From contig JAWPMV010000001.1 of assembly GCA_033391075.1 (NCBI GenBank), forward strand, positions 1,488,001-1,552,000: a stretch of DNA of 64,000 nt, given 5' to 3'. The notes beneath the pieces were generated by a model. It searched no databases. It was not told where the DNA came from and saw nothing but the letters and a program-made list of their open reading frames with translations. The DNA comes from Bacteroidia bacterium (GTDB lineage Bacteria; Bacteroidota; Bacteroidia; J057). This document shows positions 42,535 to 51,027 of this stretch, one piece after another (within the stretch, counting starts at the first letter, position 1; each line of letters begins with the position of its first letter). A program made the translations under genes and the position numbers.

Positions 42535-43644
42535 ATGTACGAACTATACATTGCAGGAATCTCTATTACGGTCTTTAGTTTACTCTTCATCTTAAAGAGG
42601 GAAAAAAAGAACCTGGCCCTATATTTTGCCTGCCTGATATTGGCAGTATGGGGATGCCGTTTTCTCCTCTACTTTATCAAAGGTCAAATCGATCTGATAA
42701 ATGCACCTCTACTGATCGTTTTGGATCAAAATCTGTTTTTTCTGGATGGCCCATTATTGTATTTCTTAACTCGCTCAATCAATCAGGAGAAATTTATATG
42801 GCGAAAGGATGTATTTCATTTCTTCCCTTTTTTACTGGCACTTGGACATGCTATTAGTACTTATTACGCTATCCCTGCAGAAGAACTCATAAGGCATTAT
42901 CAGGAAATTGCTAGAGAACAAGCAGAGAACAGTTTTTCTCCCCATTGGAAGGAGATAGTTTTCATATCAGCAATCCTGGTTCACAACCTGATCTATGTGA
43001 TTCTGAGTTTCAAAAAGACCGATAGTTACAAAAAAGGCATTAGGTCTTTGTACTCTACCCTCGATAATATCGAGCTGGATTGGCTAGATCTCATTCTGAA
43101 AATCTGGTTAGGACTTATGTTCTTTCCCTTGTTTATCTTTTTCCTCAATTATACCATGGGCTTTATCAGGGCGGGGATTACAGAAATGATCTTTACCGCG
43201 TCTTTATTAGCCTGCATTGTTCTGTATTGCTATAACCTGCTTTCTCACAATTTTGCAGATGTTCCGGGTTTAGGTGCTGCTAAGGAGAAAAAGCCTAAAC
43301 ATAGCCCCGAAGAGGAGAAACAATTTGAAGGCTTACTTGCCTATATGGAACATGAGCAACCCTTTTTAGAGGTAGATTTAAGTTTGGCCTTATTAGCCAA
43401 CCAAGTCGATATGCACCCCAATACCTTATCTCATCTCATCAATACCTATAGTGGAGGAAATTTTTTTGAGTTTGTGAATACCTATCGGGTGGAAGAAGTA
43501 AAAAAAGAACTGGAAGCCAGCCATGAGCACATCATGATCATTGCCTATAATAATGGCTTTAAATCCAAGTCCAGTTTCAATGATGTCTTTAAACGCAAGA
43601 CAGGCCTGACCCCTAGTCAATACCGAAAAAAAATGAGGCATTAA
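42535..43644 (+). CDS. AraC family regulator with an N-terminal membrane domain
   Basis: A 369-residue protein. The first ~240 residues have about seven hydrophobic segments. A linker leads to an AraC/XylS-type DNA-binding domain (about residues 265-369), with two HTH motifs: ALLANQVDMHPNTLSHLI and the C-terminal SKSSFNDVFKRKTGLTPSQYRK. Membrane-anchored AraC regulators of this sort are common in Bacteroidota and probably sense an envelope or external signal. A perfect inverted repeat lies in its promoter region. Confidence 0.8.
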   Translation: MYELYIAGISITVFSLLFILKREKKNLALYFACLILAVWGCRFLLYFIKGQIDLINAPLLIVLDQNLFFLDGPLLYFLTRSINQEKFIWRKDVFHFFPFLLALGHAISTYYAIPAEELIRHYQEIAREQAENSFSPHWKEIVFISAILVHNLIYVILSFKKTDSYKKGIRSLYSTLDNIELDWLDLILKIWLGLMFFPLFIFFLNYTMGFIRAGITEMIFTASLLACIVLYCYNLLSHNFADVPGLGAAKEKKPKHSPEEEKQFEGLLAYMEHEQPFLEVDLSLALLANQVDMHPNTLSHLINTYSGGNFFEFVNTYRVEEVKKELEASHEHIMIIAYNNGFKSKSSFNDVFKRKTGLTPSQYRKKMRH

Positions 43645-43721
43645 TTCGTCCGGATATGTAAATCCGTACGCCCGAGGAGCTGTTTTTCATGAAGTTAGGC
43701 TAACATTAAATTTTTATATCA

Positions 43722-44624
43722 ATGAAAAAGATCCTTATCATTATGCTAAGTCTGGGGTGTGCAGGCCTGATTACTATGGCTTTCAACTCTCCTTTAGTCC
43801 TTATGCAAGAGTATTCACAGGTAGAGGCAGTAAGTATTCCTTTTAAAAGAGCTTCCGGATTGATCTTCGTGAAAGCTAAAATCAATGGGAAAAAGGAAAA
43901 CTTTATCCTGGATACCGGTGCCCCTTCTCTGATCCTTAATTCGGCCTACTTTGAGGAAGGTGAAGAATCAGAATCCCTAAAAGGAGTTTCAGGCCATATT
44001 TCTACCTCAATGGTAGAGGTACAGAAATTTGACTGGGCGGGAATAGCAGCAAAAGATTTTGAGGTAATCAGCATGGACCTCAGCCATCTGGAAGATGCTA
44101 CAGGTGAGAAATTTGCTGGGCTTATCGGCTATGACCTGGTCAAAGATTATGAACTTCTTATCGATTATGAACAATCTGAACTGATGCTATTCAAAGATGG
44201 GAAAAGCGAATACCATCAGGAAGTCCATCCCTATGATGAAATCTCATTTGAATATATGGCGCATATCCCGAGTCTGAAATGTAAAATTGGGACAAAGGAT
44301 TTTGTGTTGGGATTGGATACAGGAGCTGCTAATAACCTAGTCAACCAACATAGTTATCCCAGAATCGAGGAATCCCAAATATCTATTTTAGGGAACGAGG
44401 AACTTAGGGGAGCGAATAAGGGCGTGGCAGAGGTTGTTTCCTTTTCCGTTTCAGATTTCAAAATCTCGGAGCAAAGCTATGAAGGAATGTCATTCGTCAA
44501 AGCAAATATCTCACATTTGCAAGGGGACAAAGAGCATATTGATGGCCTGATCGGATTTCCGGTGCTTTCCAGGCAAATCACCTCCATCAATTTCCCCAAG
44601 CGAAAGATGTACTTCTGGAATTAG
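43722..44624 (+). CDS. Retropepsin-like aspartic protease (secreted)
   Basis: A 300-residue protein with a hydrophobic signal-type N-terminus. Two aspartic protease motifs are present: FILDTGAPS with Asp64 and LGLDTGAAN near residue 198. This is a single-chain, two-DTG aspartic protease of the clan AA retropepsin-like type found in Bacteroidota, often secreted. It lies 78 bases after the AraC gene and may be its target, but this is not shown. An inverted repeat ends the unit. Confidence 0.75.
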   Translation: MKKILIIMLSLGCAGLITMAFNSPLVLMQEYSQVEAVSIPFKRASGLIFVKAKINGKKENFILDTGAPSLILNSAYFEEGEESESLKGVSGHISTSMVEVQKFDWAGIAAKDFEVISMDLSHLEDATGEKFAGLIGYDLVKDYELLIDYEQSELMLFKDGKSEYHQEVHPYDEISFEYMAHIPSLKCKIGTKDFVLGLDTGAANNLVNQHSYPRIEESQISILGNEELRGANKGVAEVVSFSVSDFKISEQSYEGMSFVKANISHLQGDKEHIDGLIGFPVLSRQITSINFPKRKMYFWN

Positions 44625-44661
44625 TTACTTTAATGCATAGGTCACGCATTACGTAGGATCT

Positions 44662-44712
44662 AATCCCGGGATCTTCTCTTTTATAGATGAGATTTTCGGG
44701 ATTTCCCTTTTT
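44662..44712 (+). terminator. Imperfect hairpin terminator
   Basis: AATCCCG (44662-44668) pairs with CGGGATT (44697-44703), with further partial pairing inside, followed by a T-rich run. It lies 38 bases after the protease stop codon. Confidence 0.5.
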
Positions 44713-44748
44713 ATATTTTTTGAGGAAAGAGGCAACCCTGAGGTTTTT

Positions 44749-44771
44749 ATTTGCGTAATAAATACGTAAAT
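44749..44771. promoter_or_regulatory. Candidate dyad operator upstream of the NADAR gene
   Basis: ATTTGCGT-N7-ACGTAAAT, 15 bases before the ATG at 44787. Halves pair at 7 of 8 positions. The left half is identical to those at 7795 and 30558 and the spacer is the same length. TTTATTTG at 44746-44753 is a one-mismatch -7 element that the dyad overlaps. Confidence 0.5.
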
Positions 44772-44786
44772 AAAAACAGCACACTC

Positions 44787-45350
44787 ATGAAGTATTCTCG
44801 TCAATGGCTTATCAATCAATTATCAGATGGGCAATCATTTAAATTTCTCTTTTTCTGGGGGCATCGTCCCACAAGAGATGGGAGCATCAGCCAAAGCGTT
44901 TTTAGCCAATGGTGGGAGGGCCATGCTTTTGAAGAAAATGGGAGTAGTTATGCAACTGCCGAGCATTATATGATGGCCGGAAAAGCCCGATTGTTTCAGG
45001 ATGAAGAAATTCTGGAAAAAATTCTACAAATAGAGAGTCCGGCTGAAGCAAAAAAATTAGGCCGACAGGTCAGGAATTTTGATGCCAACTTATGGGATCG
45101 ACATAGCCAGGATATTGTCGTTCAGGGAAATTATCTCAAATTTTCTCAGCATCCTGAATTGCAGGAATTTCTCTTGAATACCCAAAATCGTATTATCGTA
45201 GAAGCTAGCCCCAGAGATCGAATTTGGGGAATAGGCATGGGCAAAGACAATCCCGCAGCTTCTTATCCGGATCAATGGAGAGGAAGAAACTATCTGGGCT
45301 TTTGTCTCATGGAAGTACGAGATAAGTTGAGGGAAGACAAAGTGGGTTAG
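44787..45350 (+). CDS. NADAR family protein (YbiA-like)
   Basis: A 187-residue NADAR protein from the ATG at 44787 (a TTG at 44751 lies in the operator and is unlikely). Family motifs are FSQWWEGHAFEE, YATAEHYMMAGKARLF with the Glu/His pair, and a C-terminal KDNPAASYPDQWRGRNYLG. NADAR proteins are glycosidases that act on ADP-ribose-type or other N-glycosides, and some remove ADP-ribose from guanine in DNA. Function here is not known. It shares a promoter dyad with two other NAD/ADP-ribose-related genes in this window. Confidence 0.85.
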   Translation: MKYSRQWLINQLSDGQSFKFLFFWGHRPTRDGSISQSVFSQWWEGHAFEENGSSYATAEHYMMAGKARLFQDEEILEKILQIESPAEAKKLGRQVRNFDANLWDRHSQDIVVQGNYLKFSQHPELQEFLLNTQNRIIVEASPRDRIWGIGMGKDNPAASYPDQWRGRNYLGFCLMEVRDKLREDKVG

Positions 45351-45371
45351 CAATGAAAATTTAAAAAAAAG

Positions 45372-45408
45372 ACAGACTTGTCTGTTTTTAAATTTTTCCC
45401 TAGCTTTG
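45372..45408 (+). promoter_or_regulatory. tetR promoter with embedded operator ACAGAC-TT-GTCTGT
   Basis: ACAGACTTGTCTGT (45372-45385) is a perfect palindrome with 6-base arms. TTG at 45378-45380 sits in its centre as a -33 candidate and TAGCTTTG at 45401-45408 is an exact TAnnTTTG -7 element 20 bases on. The ATG at 45413 is only 5 bases after the -7 element, so the transcript is probably leaderless. A bound TetR would block the -33 element. Confidence 0.7.
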
Positions 45409-45412
45409 AAAC

Positions 45413-45976
45413 ATGAAACATTCTTTGGTCCGTGAAACTATCGTCAAAACCGCTTCCCGTCTCTTTTATGAGCAGGGGTATAATTTGACGGGGATCAATG
45501 AGATCATCAAAGAAGCAGGTATAGCAAAAGCTACTCTTTATAGTCATTTTCGTTCGAAAGAAGACCTCTGTGTAGCTTATCTGAAATATCGCAATGAAAC
45601 TTTTTTGGTCGATATAGAGAACTTTTGTCTGAAAGAGGCGAGGGGAGAGGCTCAGATGCTGGGCTTATTCGGTTTTTTAGAAGAGTTTTATGATGATAAG
45701 GGATTCAATGGCTGTTGGTGTATGAATACAGTCTCCGAATTGCCCCGAGATAATGGCAAAGTCCGACAGGAAATTCAGAAACAGAAAAATGACTTTCTGA
45801 AACTTATCCAAAAACTTTTGAGGGATAATTATCCTAAACTGGGAGAAAAGAAGCAGGATCTCCTGGCCAAACAAATTTACCTTATCTATGAAGGGGCAAT
45901 TTCAGAAAGCCACTTACATCTAAGTTCCTGGCCAATCAAATCAGCCAAAGAACTTTGTCAACAAATTTTGGCGTAG
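45413..45976 (+). CDS. TetR family transcriptional regulator
   Basis: A 187-residue TetR protein. The N-terminal helix-turn-helix reads SRLFYEQGYNLTGINEIIKE with GIAKATLYSHFRSKEDL (residues about 14-53). The C-terminal ligand domain (60-187) is of the YxaF/AcrR-like type, with GCWCMNTVSELPRD near residue 100. Perfect half-sites ACAGAC/GTCTGT occur at its own promoter and at that of the SDR gene, so it likely represses both. The ligand is unknown. Confidence 0.85.
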   Translation: MKHSLVRETIVKTASRLFYEQGYNLTGINEIIKEAGIAKATLYSHFRSKEDLCVAYLKYRNETFLVDIENFCLKEARGEAQMLGLFGFLEEFYDDKGFNGCWCMNTVSELPRDNGKVRQEIQKQKNDFLKLIQKLLRDNYPKLGEKKQDLLAKQIYLIYEGAISESHLHLSSWPIKSAKELCQQILA

Positions 45977-45997
45977 ATTTTTTTTACACATAAACAG

Positions 45998-46022
45998 ACA
46001 GACCGGTCTGTATTTAATTTTG
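45998..46022 (+). promoter_or_regulatory. SDR promoter with second TetR operator (ACAGACCGGTCTGT)
   Basis: ACAGACCGGTCTGT (45998-46011) is a perfect 14-bp palindrome with the same ACAGAC/GTCTGT arms as the tetR promoter site. TAATTTTG at 46015-46022 is an exact TAnnTTTG -7 element directly downstream. The ATG at 46028 is 5 bases later, again implying a leaderless transcript. Confidence 0.7.
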
Positions 46023-46027
46023 ATATA

Positions 46028-46774
46028 ATGAACGAATTCAACAAAAAAAGGGCCCTGATCATTGGAGGAACCAGTGGCATTGGCCGAGCGAGCAGTCAGG
46101 CTTTACTCGAGGCTGGAGCAGAGGTTCACATTGTCGGGAGAAATCCGGGCAAAGTAGCAGATCATGCTCGTCTTATCAAACATCAGGTGGATATCACCAG
46201 GAGGGCAGATATTGATAAATTGATCGCGAGTATTGAAGGTCTGGATTCCCTGGATTATCTCGTCAATTCTTCGGGTATTTTTGGTCCCAAACCTTTTCTG
46301 GATCATTCACAAGAAGATTACGATTCTTATCTGGACCTGAATAGAGGTTTTTTCTTCATCAGCCAGGCTGCTGCAAGGAAAATGAAAGAAAGTGGAGGAG
46401 GTTCTATTGTAAATGTTGGTTCAATGTGGGCGAAACAAGCGGTCAAGTCGACTCCTTCTTCAGCCTATTCTATGCAAAAGGCTGGCTTGCATTCTCTAAC
46501 CCAGCATCTCGCTATGGAATTAGCAGATCATAATATCCGCGTCAATGCAGTTTCACCTGCTGTAGTTGATACCCCTGTGTATCATGGAGTTTTTGGTGGG
46601 GAAGCTGAAGCTGCAGAAGCATTAAAAGGATTTCACAACTTCCACCCCATCGGAAGAAATGGCCAGCCCCAGGAAATCGCACATGTAATTACTTTTTTGC
46701 TATCTGATAAAGCTTCCTGGGTAACCGGAGCCGTTTGGGATACCGATGGAGGAGTGAGAGCCGGGAGAAACTAG
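46028..46774 (+). CDS. Short-chain dehydrogenase/reductase
   Basis: A 248-residue classical SDR. The NAD(P)-binding loop GGTSGIG is at 13-19. The stabilising motif is NSSG near 89 (in place of NNAG). The catalytic Tyr and Lys are in the YSMQK motif near 153-157, with the Ser in NVGSM upstream. The VNAVSPAVVDTP segment is also typical. It oxidises or reduces a hydroxyl or keto substrate. The operator in front implies TetR control, so the substrate may be the inducer. A hairpin terminator follows. Confidence 0.9.
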   Translation: MNEFNKKRALIIGGTSGIGRASSQALLEAGAEVHIVGRNPGKVADHARLIKHQVDITRRADIDKLIASIEGLDSLDYLVNSSGIFGPKPFLDHSQEDYDSYLDLNRGFFFISQAAARKMKESGGGSIVNVGSMWAKQAVKSTPSSAYSMQKAGLHSLTQHLAMELADHNIRVNAVSPAVVDTPVYHGVFGGEAEAAEALKGFHNFHPIGRNGQPQEIAHVITFLLSDKASWVTGAVWDTDGGVRAGRN

Positions 46775-46801
46775 TCTTTGACAACATGTATCCAAGCCAC
46801 A

Positions 46802-46829
46802 AACACCGACTATTGTCGGTGTTTTTCTT
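46802..46829 (+). terminator. Rho-independent terminator after the SDR gene
   Basis: AACACCGAC (46802-46810), loop TATT and GTCGGTGTT (46815-46823) form a perfect 9-bp stem followed by TTTCTTT. It separates the TetR/SDR unit from the MerB-like gene. Confidence 0.8.
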
Positions 46830-46860
46830 TTATGTTAATTTCCCTTTCAAAGCAGAAAAT

Positions 46861-47541
46861 ATGCTCAATCACTCCAGCCTTCATTACTACATCCTGAGCT
46901 ACATCCTGGAAAAGGGACATGCTCCGGAATTGGATCAGCTATCCAGCCACTTTTCGGTAAGCGAAGATCAGATGACGGAGGCCCTTCATGCTTTAGAGGA
47001 ATATCATGGAGTCGTCCTTCATCCCAATCAGCCGAAAGTATGGGTGATCCATCCTTTCTCTTTAGCTCCTACTAATTTTCTCCTAGCATCCGCTCGGGGA
47101 AGCTGGTGGGGAAATTGCGCCTGGTGTTCTTTGGGAGTAGCGGCCTTGTTGAAAGAGGATGTTGAGATCAAAACCTCCAGTGGAGCATATGGTGAGCCCC
47201 TTAGCCTGCATATTCAAAATGGAAAGCTTGTGGAAAAAGACCTTTGGGTACATTTTCCTATCCCTATGCGCAAAGCCTGGGACAATGTAATATATACCTG
47301 TAGCACCATGCTTCTTTTCCGAGACAAAGATGAAATCGATCATTGGTCCCAAAGACATAATATTTCTAAAGGAGATGTTCAGCCGGCAGAGAAGATTTGG
47401 GAGTTTTCGAAAAAGTGGTATGGAAACCACCTCAATCCCGCATGGGAAAAGTGGACGGGAGCAGAAGCAAAATCTTTATTTGAGGAATTTGAATTGAACC
47501 ATCCCGTCTGGGATTTGGAAGGAGGCAAAGAGCGCTTTTAA
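46861..47541 (+). CDS. MerB-like (alkylmercury lyase family) protein, altered active site
   Basis: A 226-residue protein from the ATG at 46861 (an upstream in-frame extension overlaps the SDR gene and terminator). An N-terminal winged-helix-like region (1-70) precedes a core with NCAWCSLGVAALL (Cys86, Cys89) and VIYTCSTMLLF (Cys147). In MerB the equivalent residues are Cys96, Asp99 and Cys159. Here Gly92 replaces the catalytic Asp. The protein is thus unlikely to cleave carbon-mercury bonds in the normal way. No mer genes are nearby. It may have another role. Confidence 0.7.
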   Translation: MLNHSSLHYYILSYILEKGHAPELDQLSSHFSVSEDQMTEALHALEEYHGVVLHPNQPKVWVIHPFSLAPTNFLLASARGSWWGNCAWCSLGVAALLKEDVEIKTSSGAYGEPLSLHIQNGKLVEKDLWVHFPIPMRKAWDNVIYTCSTMLLFRDKDEIDHWSQRHNISKGDVQPAEKIWEFSKKWYGNHLNPAWEKWTGAEAKSLFEEFELNHPVWDLEGGKERF

Positions 47542-47646
47542 AGTAATTCCAGTACTTCCTTTTCACAGTATTCCATTTTTCAGGAACAGTTACAAAAATT
47601 TTCGACACACATACCAATTTCCCCTAATCCTGCGAAATTCCCTGCC

Positions 47647-47654
47647 TATATTTG
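47647..47654 (+). promoter_or_regulatory. -7 element (TATATTTG) of the 47730 gene
   Basis: Exact TAnnTTTG, 75 bases before the ATG at 47730. No clear -33 TTG at the right distance. Confidence 0.4.
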
Positions 47655-47729
47655 GGTGCTGATTGTTCGTAAAGAGACTTGAGATTACCTTTTATCATCC
47701 TTAACATACCAAAGGGAACACAATTTCTT

Positions 47730-49427
47730 ATGCTAAAATCAAGTCACTATCTCTCCTTACTCATCTTTTCTTTATTTTTTTCATCTTCTTTATTCGCACA
47801 GATCCCCAAAATTGAGTGGGGATCAAGCACAAATATTTCTAATGACCCTCGAATTTTCTCTCTCATAGGAAACGATAATCTGGGCTACTTTGCTCTGGAG
47901 TATTTCCCCAATGAAATGAAGGCAAATATTCTGGGTGGAATGGCCTCCAAGAATCCTTATTTGAATAAGAATACCTTGTCGATGAACCTCATTCATTATG
48001 GCAAGGATCTTCAGCAGATAAATAGTAAAACCCTTGATTTAGGGGGAAAAGGAAAAAAGAGAATGCTGAAACGTATGCTCTTATCTCAAGGGAAGCTTTT
48101 TGTTTTCTCCTCACTTTTGGATGTGAAGGCAAGAAAACATGGCCTTTATCTACAGGAAATTGATCCCTCAAGTCTGGAAAATAAACGTCCTGCTCGTCTG
48201 ATCAGCGAAATATCTTTCCCCACTACCAAGCCGACAGTTATGGGGGGATTTTCCTACAAATTGAAACCCTCCCAATCGCTTATTGGCAGCTTTGATATTA
48301 GTTGGAATAATGATTCGAGCAAAGTGCTGGTCTCTGCCTTTCCTGCAGCCAAGGATAAACAAGCCAAAACCTATCGATATGGAGATGGCGAATTCATTTT
48401 ATTAGACGGGCAAATGGAGGAAGTTTGGAGGGATGAAATGAGTATTTTCCCGGAAAAGGCCTATGCTTCTATTCCTCGTCCCCTGGTCGATTCGGAGGGC
48501 AATCTATATTTATTCTCCAATAATATGACCCAGGAAGAATACCAGACCTTCCGAAAGCAGAAAGAGAAAAGCTATTCCTATAGATTTTTTGCTTACAAAC
48601 AGCAGAAAAAGCAAATGCAGCTTCTGGGAAAGGTATTTGAGACAGGAAATAAAGGAATTCAGGATCGCAGCCTCACGCTAAATTCAAAAGGAGAACTCAT
48701 CTGTACAGGTGTATATAGTTGCCAAAAATATGAATCGGGCTTTAGCAATGCTTTTGGAGGTACTTTTTTCCTCAGATTGGACCCTAATTCCGGCAACATA
48801 CTTTCAGAATCATTTGAGGAGTTTGACCTGGATTTTATTGCTAAAGGAACGGGATGGTCAAAGAAGGATTTATTGAAGGAGAAAAGTAAAGGGAAAGTGG
48901 TTGAACTGGATGAACATACCTATTCTCTAAGTGCAATCATCAACAGGAAAGATGGGGGAATTACCCAGATATATGAATCCAATTCTGTAGGACCAAGTTC
49001 CAGTGGAGGATATACCGTTTTCCGCTCCAATAATATCATGCTTATATCGATCAATCCTGAGGGCAAATTGGTGTGGACAAAGTTTATCAATAAATACCAG
49101 CGCATGCCGGAGGGGATGGAAATCTATAATTCCCACCTGTTATTTCTGCAAGGAAGCCAGTTATGCTTTCTCTTCAATGACAGCGAAAAAAATAGTTCCC
49201 TGAAGAATATTCAATATCCGGATACCTTCAAAAATCCCAAGAAATCTCGATTGGTTCTTGTTAAAATAAATGAGGATGGTACCTTCAAAAAACAATTATT
49301 AAATAAATTTGAAGACTCTCAAGTGGCTTTAATGCCTGCTTCTCTCATCCAAAATCATGCGGGAGGAGTGCTATTTCTGGGCCAGTTTTCAAAGAAAAGA
49401 AGGCTGGGAAGAATAGAGCTCAAGTAA
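47730..49427 (+). CDS. Secreted hypothetical protein, probable beta-propeller
   Basis: A 565-residue protein from the ATG at 47730, which gives a good signal peptide ending at SLFAQ. The mature part has recurrent strands and phrases such as FVFSSLLDVKARKHGLYLQE and LICTGVYSCQKYESGFSNAFGG, similar to large Bacteroidota beta-propeller or WD-like exported proteins without catalytic motifs. I cannot assign a family. It is monocistronic. Confidence 0.55.
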   Translation: MLKSSHYLSLLIFSLFFSSSLFAQIPKIEWGSSTNISNDPRIFSLIGNDNLGYFALEYFPNEMKANILGGMASKNPYLNKNTLSMNLIHYGKDLQQINSKTLDLGGKGKKRMLKRMLLSQGKLFVFSSLLDVKARKHGLYLQEIDPSSLENKRPARLISEISFPTTKPTVMGGFSYKLKPSQSLIGSFDISWNNDSSKVLVSAFPAAKDKQAKTYRYGDGEFILLDGQMEEVWRDEMSIFPEKAYASIPRPLVDSEGNLYLFSNNMTQEEYQTFRKQKEKSYSYRFFAYKQQKKQMQLLGKVFETGNKGIQDRSLTLNSKGELICTGVYSCQKYESGFSNAFGGTFFLRLDPNSGNILSESFEEFDLDFIAKGTGWSKKDLLKEKSKGKVVELDEHTYSLSAIINRKDGGITQIYESNSVGPSSSGGYTVFRSNNIMLISINPEGKLVWTKFINKYQRMPEGMEIYNSHLLFLQGSQLCFLFNDSEKNSSLKNIQYPDTFKNPKKSRLVLVKINEDGTFKKQLLNKFEDSQVALMPASLIQNHAGGVLFLGQFSKKRRLGRIELK

Positions 49428-49564
49428 TCAAGGCAAAGGGGAAATTGGGTAAACTGAAAGCCCCCTGAGTTTGCTCTTTCCCAAAAAAAGCGTTTCCAGA
49501 AAATTGTTTAAAGAGAAAGAAGGCTTAATTTTGTACTTTCACAATCATAAGAAACACTAATAAA

Positions 49565-50185
49565 ATGAACAAAATCAAGTACTTAGCCTTCCTTCTCTTT
49601 TTCGCTTTCCAAAATTTGCAGGGACAAGATGCAGGAAATTATCAGCTGATCATCGATGGAGATACCCTGAATATAAACCTGGACGAAGCGATTGAATATA
49701 AAGGAGCCAAAGGGAAAAAAATGAACATCCTGCTACGGGAGTCAGACATCAAAACCTATATAGATGATATGGTCTCCTTTCAATACGAAAAGGGAAATGG
49801 AGTTTCCAATACAGTTATAGAGGAGGGCATCGAACAATGTATGATCATGAAATCCACGGGAAGTGGCTTTATGGTTCAGAAATACCAGACCTTTGATCCC
49901 AGTGCTTTAACTCGTTTTATGTTAAGCGAGATCACCAAGGAGAGTGTTAGCTATGGGTATGAGAAGACAGAAGAAGATTTTAAACACACCCTGAAGAGTG
50001 GAGAAACCCTTACTGGAGTGACAGCAACCCTCACCTACAAAGGGGAGAAAGAAATCTATACCGTAGCCTCTTATGGAGAAAAAGACAGGGGCATAATGGT
50101 TGTTACTATGTTATTGGTAGATGATTTCGCAGAAAGTGATAAACCTATGCTTGATCTCTTTCTAAAAACGCTTCGGATTTTGTAG
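49565..50185 (+). CDS. Secreted hypothetical protein
   Basis: A 206-residue protein with a signal peptide (residues 1-20, ending around NLQGQ). A repeating charged domain contains DTLNINLDEAIEYKGAKGKK and GVTATLTYKGEKEIYTVAS. No family recognised. It is monocistronic. Confidence 0.5.
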   Translation: MNKIKYLAFLLFFAFQNLQGQDAGNYQLIIDGDTLNINLDEAIEYKGAKGKKMNILLRESDIKTYIDDMVSFQYEKGNGVSNTVIEEGIEQCMIMKSTGSGFMVQKYQTFDPSALTRFMLSEITKESVSYGYEKTEEDFKHTLKSGETLTGVTATLTYKGEKEIYTVASYGEKDRGIMVVTMLLVDDFAESDKPMLDLFLKTLRIL

Positions 50186-50317
50186 GAAAATAGAACTCAA
50201 ATTTAGTGGTTTTGTCATAAAAATGGCAAAATGATTGGATTGCAATTTGGAATTTGCGATATTTATTAAGGCTCAGGCTATTCTATTTGCCTATTTCTTG
50301 CTTTAATACCCAAATTT

Positions 50318-50908
50318 ATGCCCTATCATCCAGACCATGAGCTCTGTTTGGTCATTTTTGACCAACAAGAAGAAGTGCCCAGATACAAAAAAGGAGGATT
50401 CTGGGATGAATTATTCAAAAAAGGTGAAAGGCTAATTTCCTGGGAAAACTATAAAGAAGTTGTCCATAGAAATGAGATTCGCCTTTATGAAGCAAGAACG
50501 GCAGTTGGTCAGGCAAAAGCGGAAAGGTATATGCCTGTCTATAGTATTTTTCAAAAAGGAGAATACACCATTCTGGCAATAAGAGGAGGAAAAAGTTCCT
50601 GGAGGAGATTTGCCGCTGAGAAAGTTGCCCAGGGACCCTATACCGATAAGATCCGGGCTGCTGTATCCAATGTGGTTGGGAAGAAAAATAACCCCAAAGA
50701 AATCACTTCCTGGCGGGCGGTTTTAAAACTTGCCAGTGAAGCCAAAACAGGAAATCAACAGAGAAATCAACAGAGAAATCAACAGAGAAATCGACAAGGA
50801 AACCGTCAGGGGAATCGAAATTCCTATAATACCAGAAGAAATCAGGAGAGAAATGCCTCAGCTGAGCAAGGAGAACAAAAGCCTGAAGAGCAAGAAAAAA
50901 AAGGATGA
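50318..50908 (+). CDS. Hypothetical protein with C-terminal Gln/Arg/Asn-rich tail
   Basis: A 196-residue soluble protein. The first 145 residues form a compact domain of unknown type (KGGFWDELFKKGERLISWENY). After this the tail is very rich in Gln, Arg and Asn with a repeated RNQQ unit, then ends in Glu/Lys. Such tails are often disordered and may bind nucleic acid. The DNA of the tail has a 12-bp tandem repeat at 50751-50798. Confidence 0.5.
   Translation: MPYHPDHELCLVIFDQQEEVPRYKKGGFWDELFKKGERLISWENYKEVVHRNEIRLYEARTAVGQAKAERYMPVYSIFQKGEYTILAIRGGKSSWRRFAAEKVAQGPYTDKIRAAVSNVVGKKNNPKEITSWRAVLKLASEAKTGNQQRNQQRNQQRNRQGNRQGNRNSYNTRRNQERNASAEQGEQKPEEQEKKG
50751..50798 (+). repeat. 12-bp tandem repeat inside a coding region
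   Basis: Unit GAAATCAACAGA occurs three times exactly (50751-50786) with a fourth, degenerate copy to 50798. It encodes the four-residue NQQR-type repeat. In-frame 12-bp steps mean that slippage would change the tail length without a frameshift. Confidence 0.75.
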
Positions 50909-51027
50909 TGAATTCTTGGGATAGAATATGAGGAAATGGAATAGAGGAGATTTGGGATATTTTGTATAAACCTAAAGTTAATTTTTTCGTATAAAACACT
51001 TTACTTAGCCTTATTCGCACATAAACC

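Noticed and set aside
46861-47541. Alkylmercury lyase as functional mercury resistance
   Set aside because: The catalytic acid is replaced by Gly and no mer genes are nearby.
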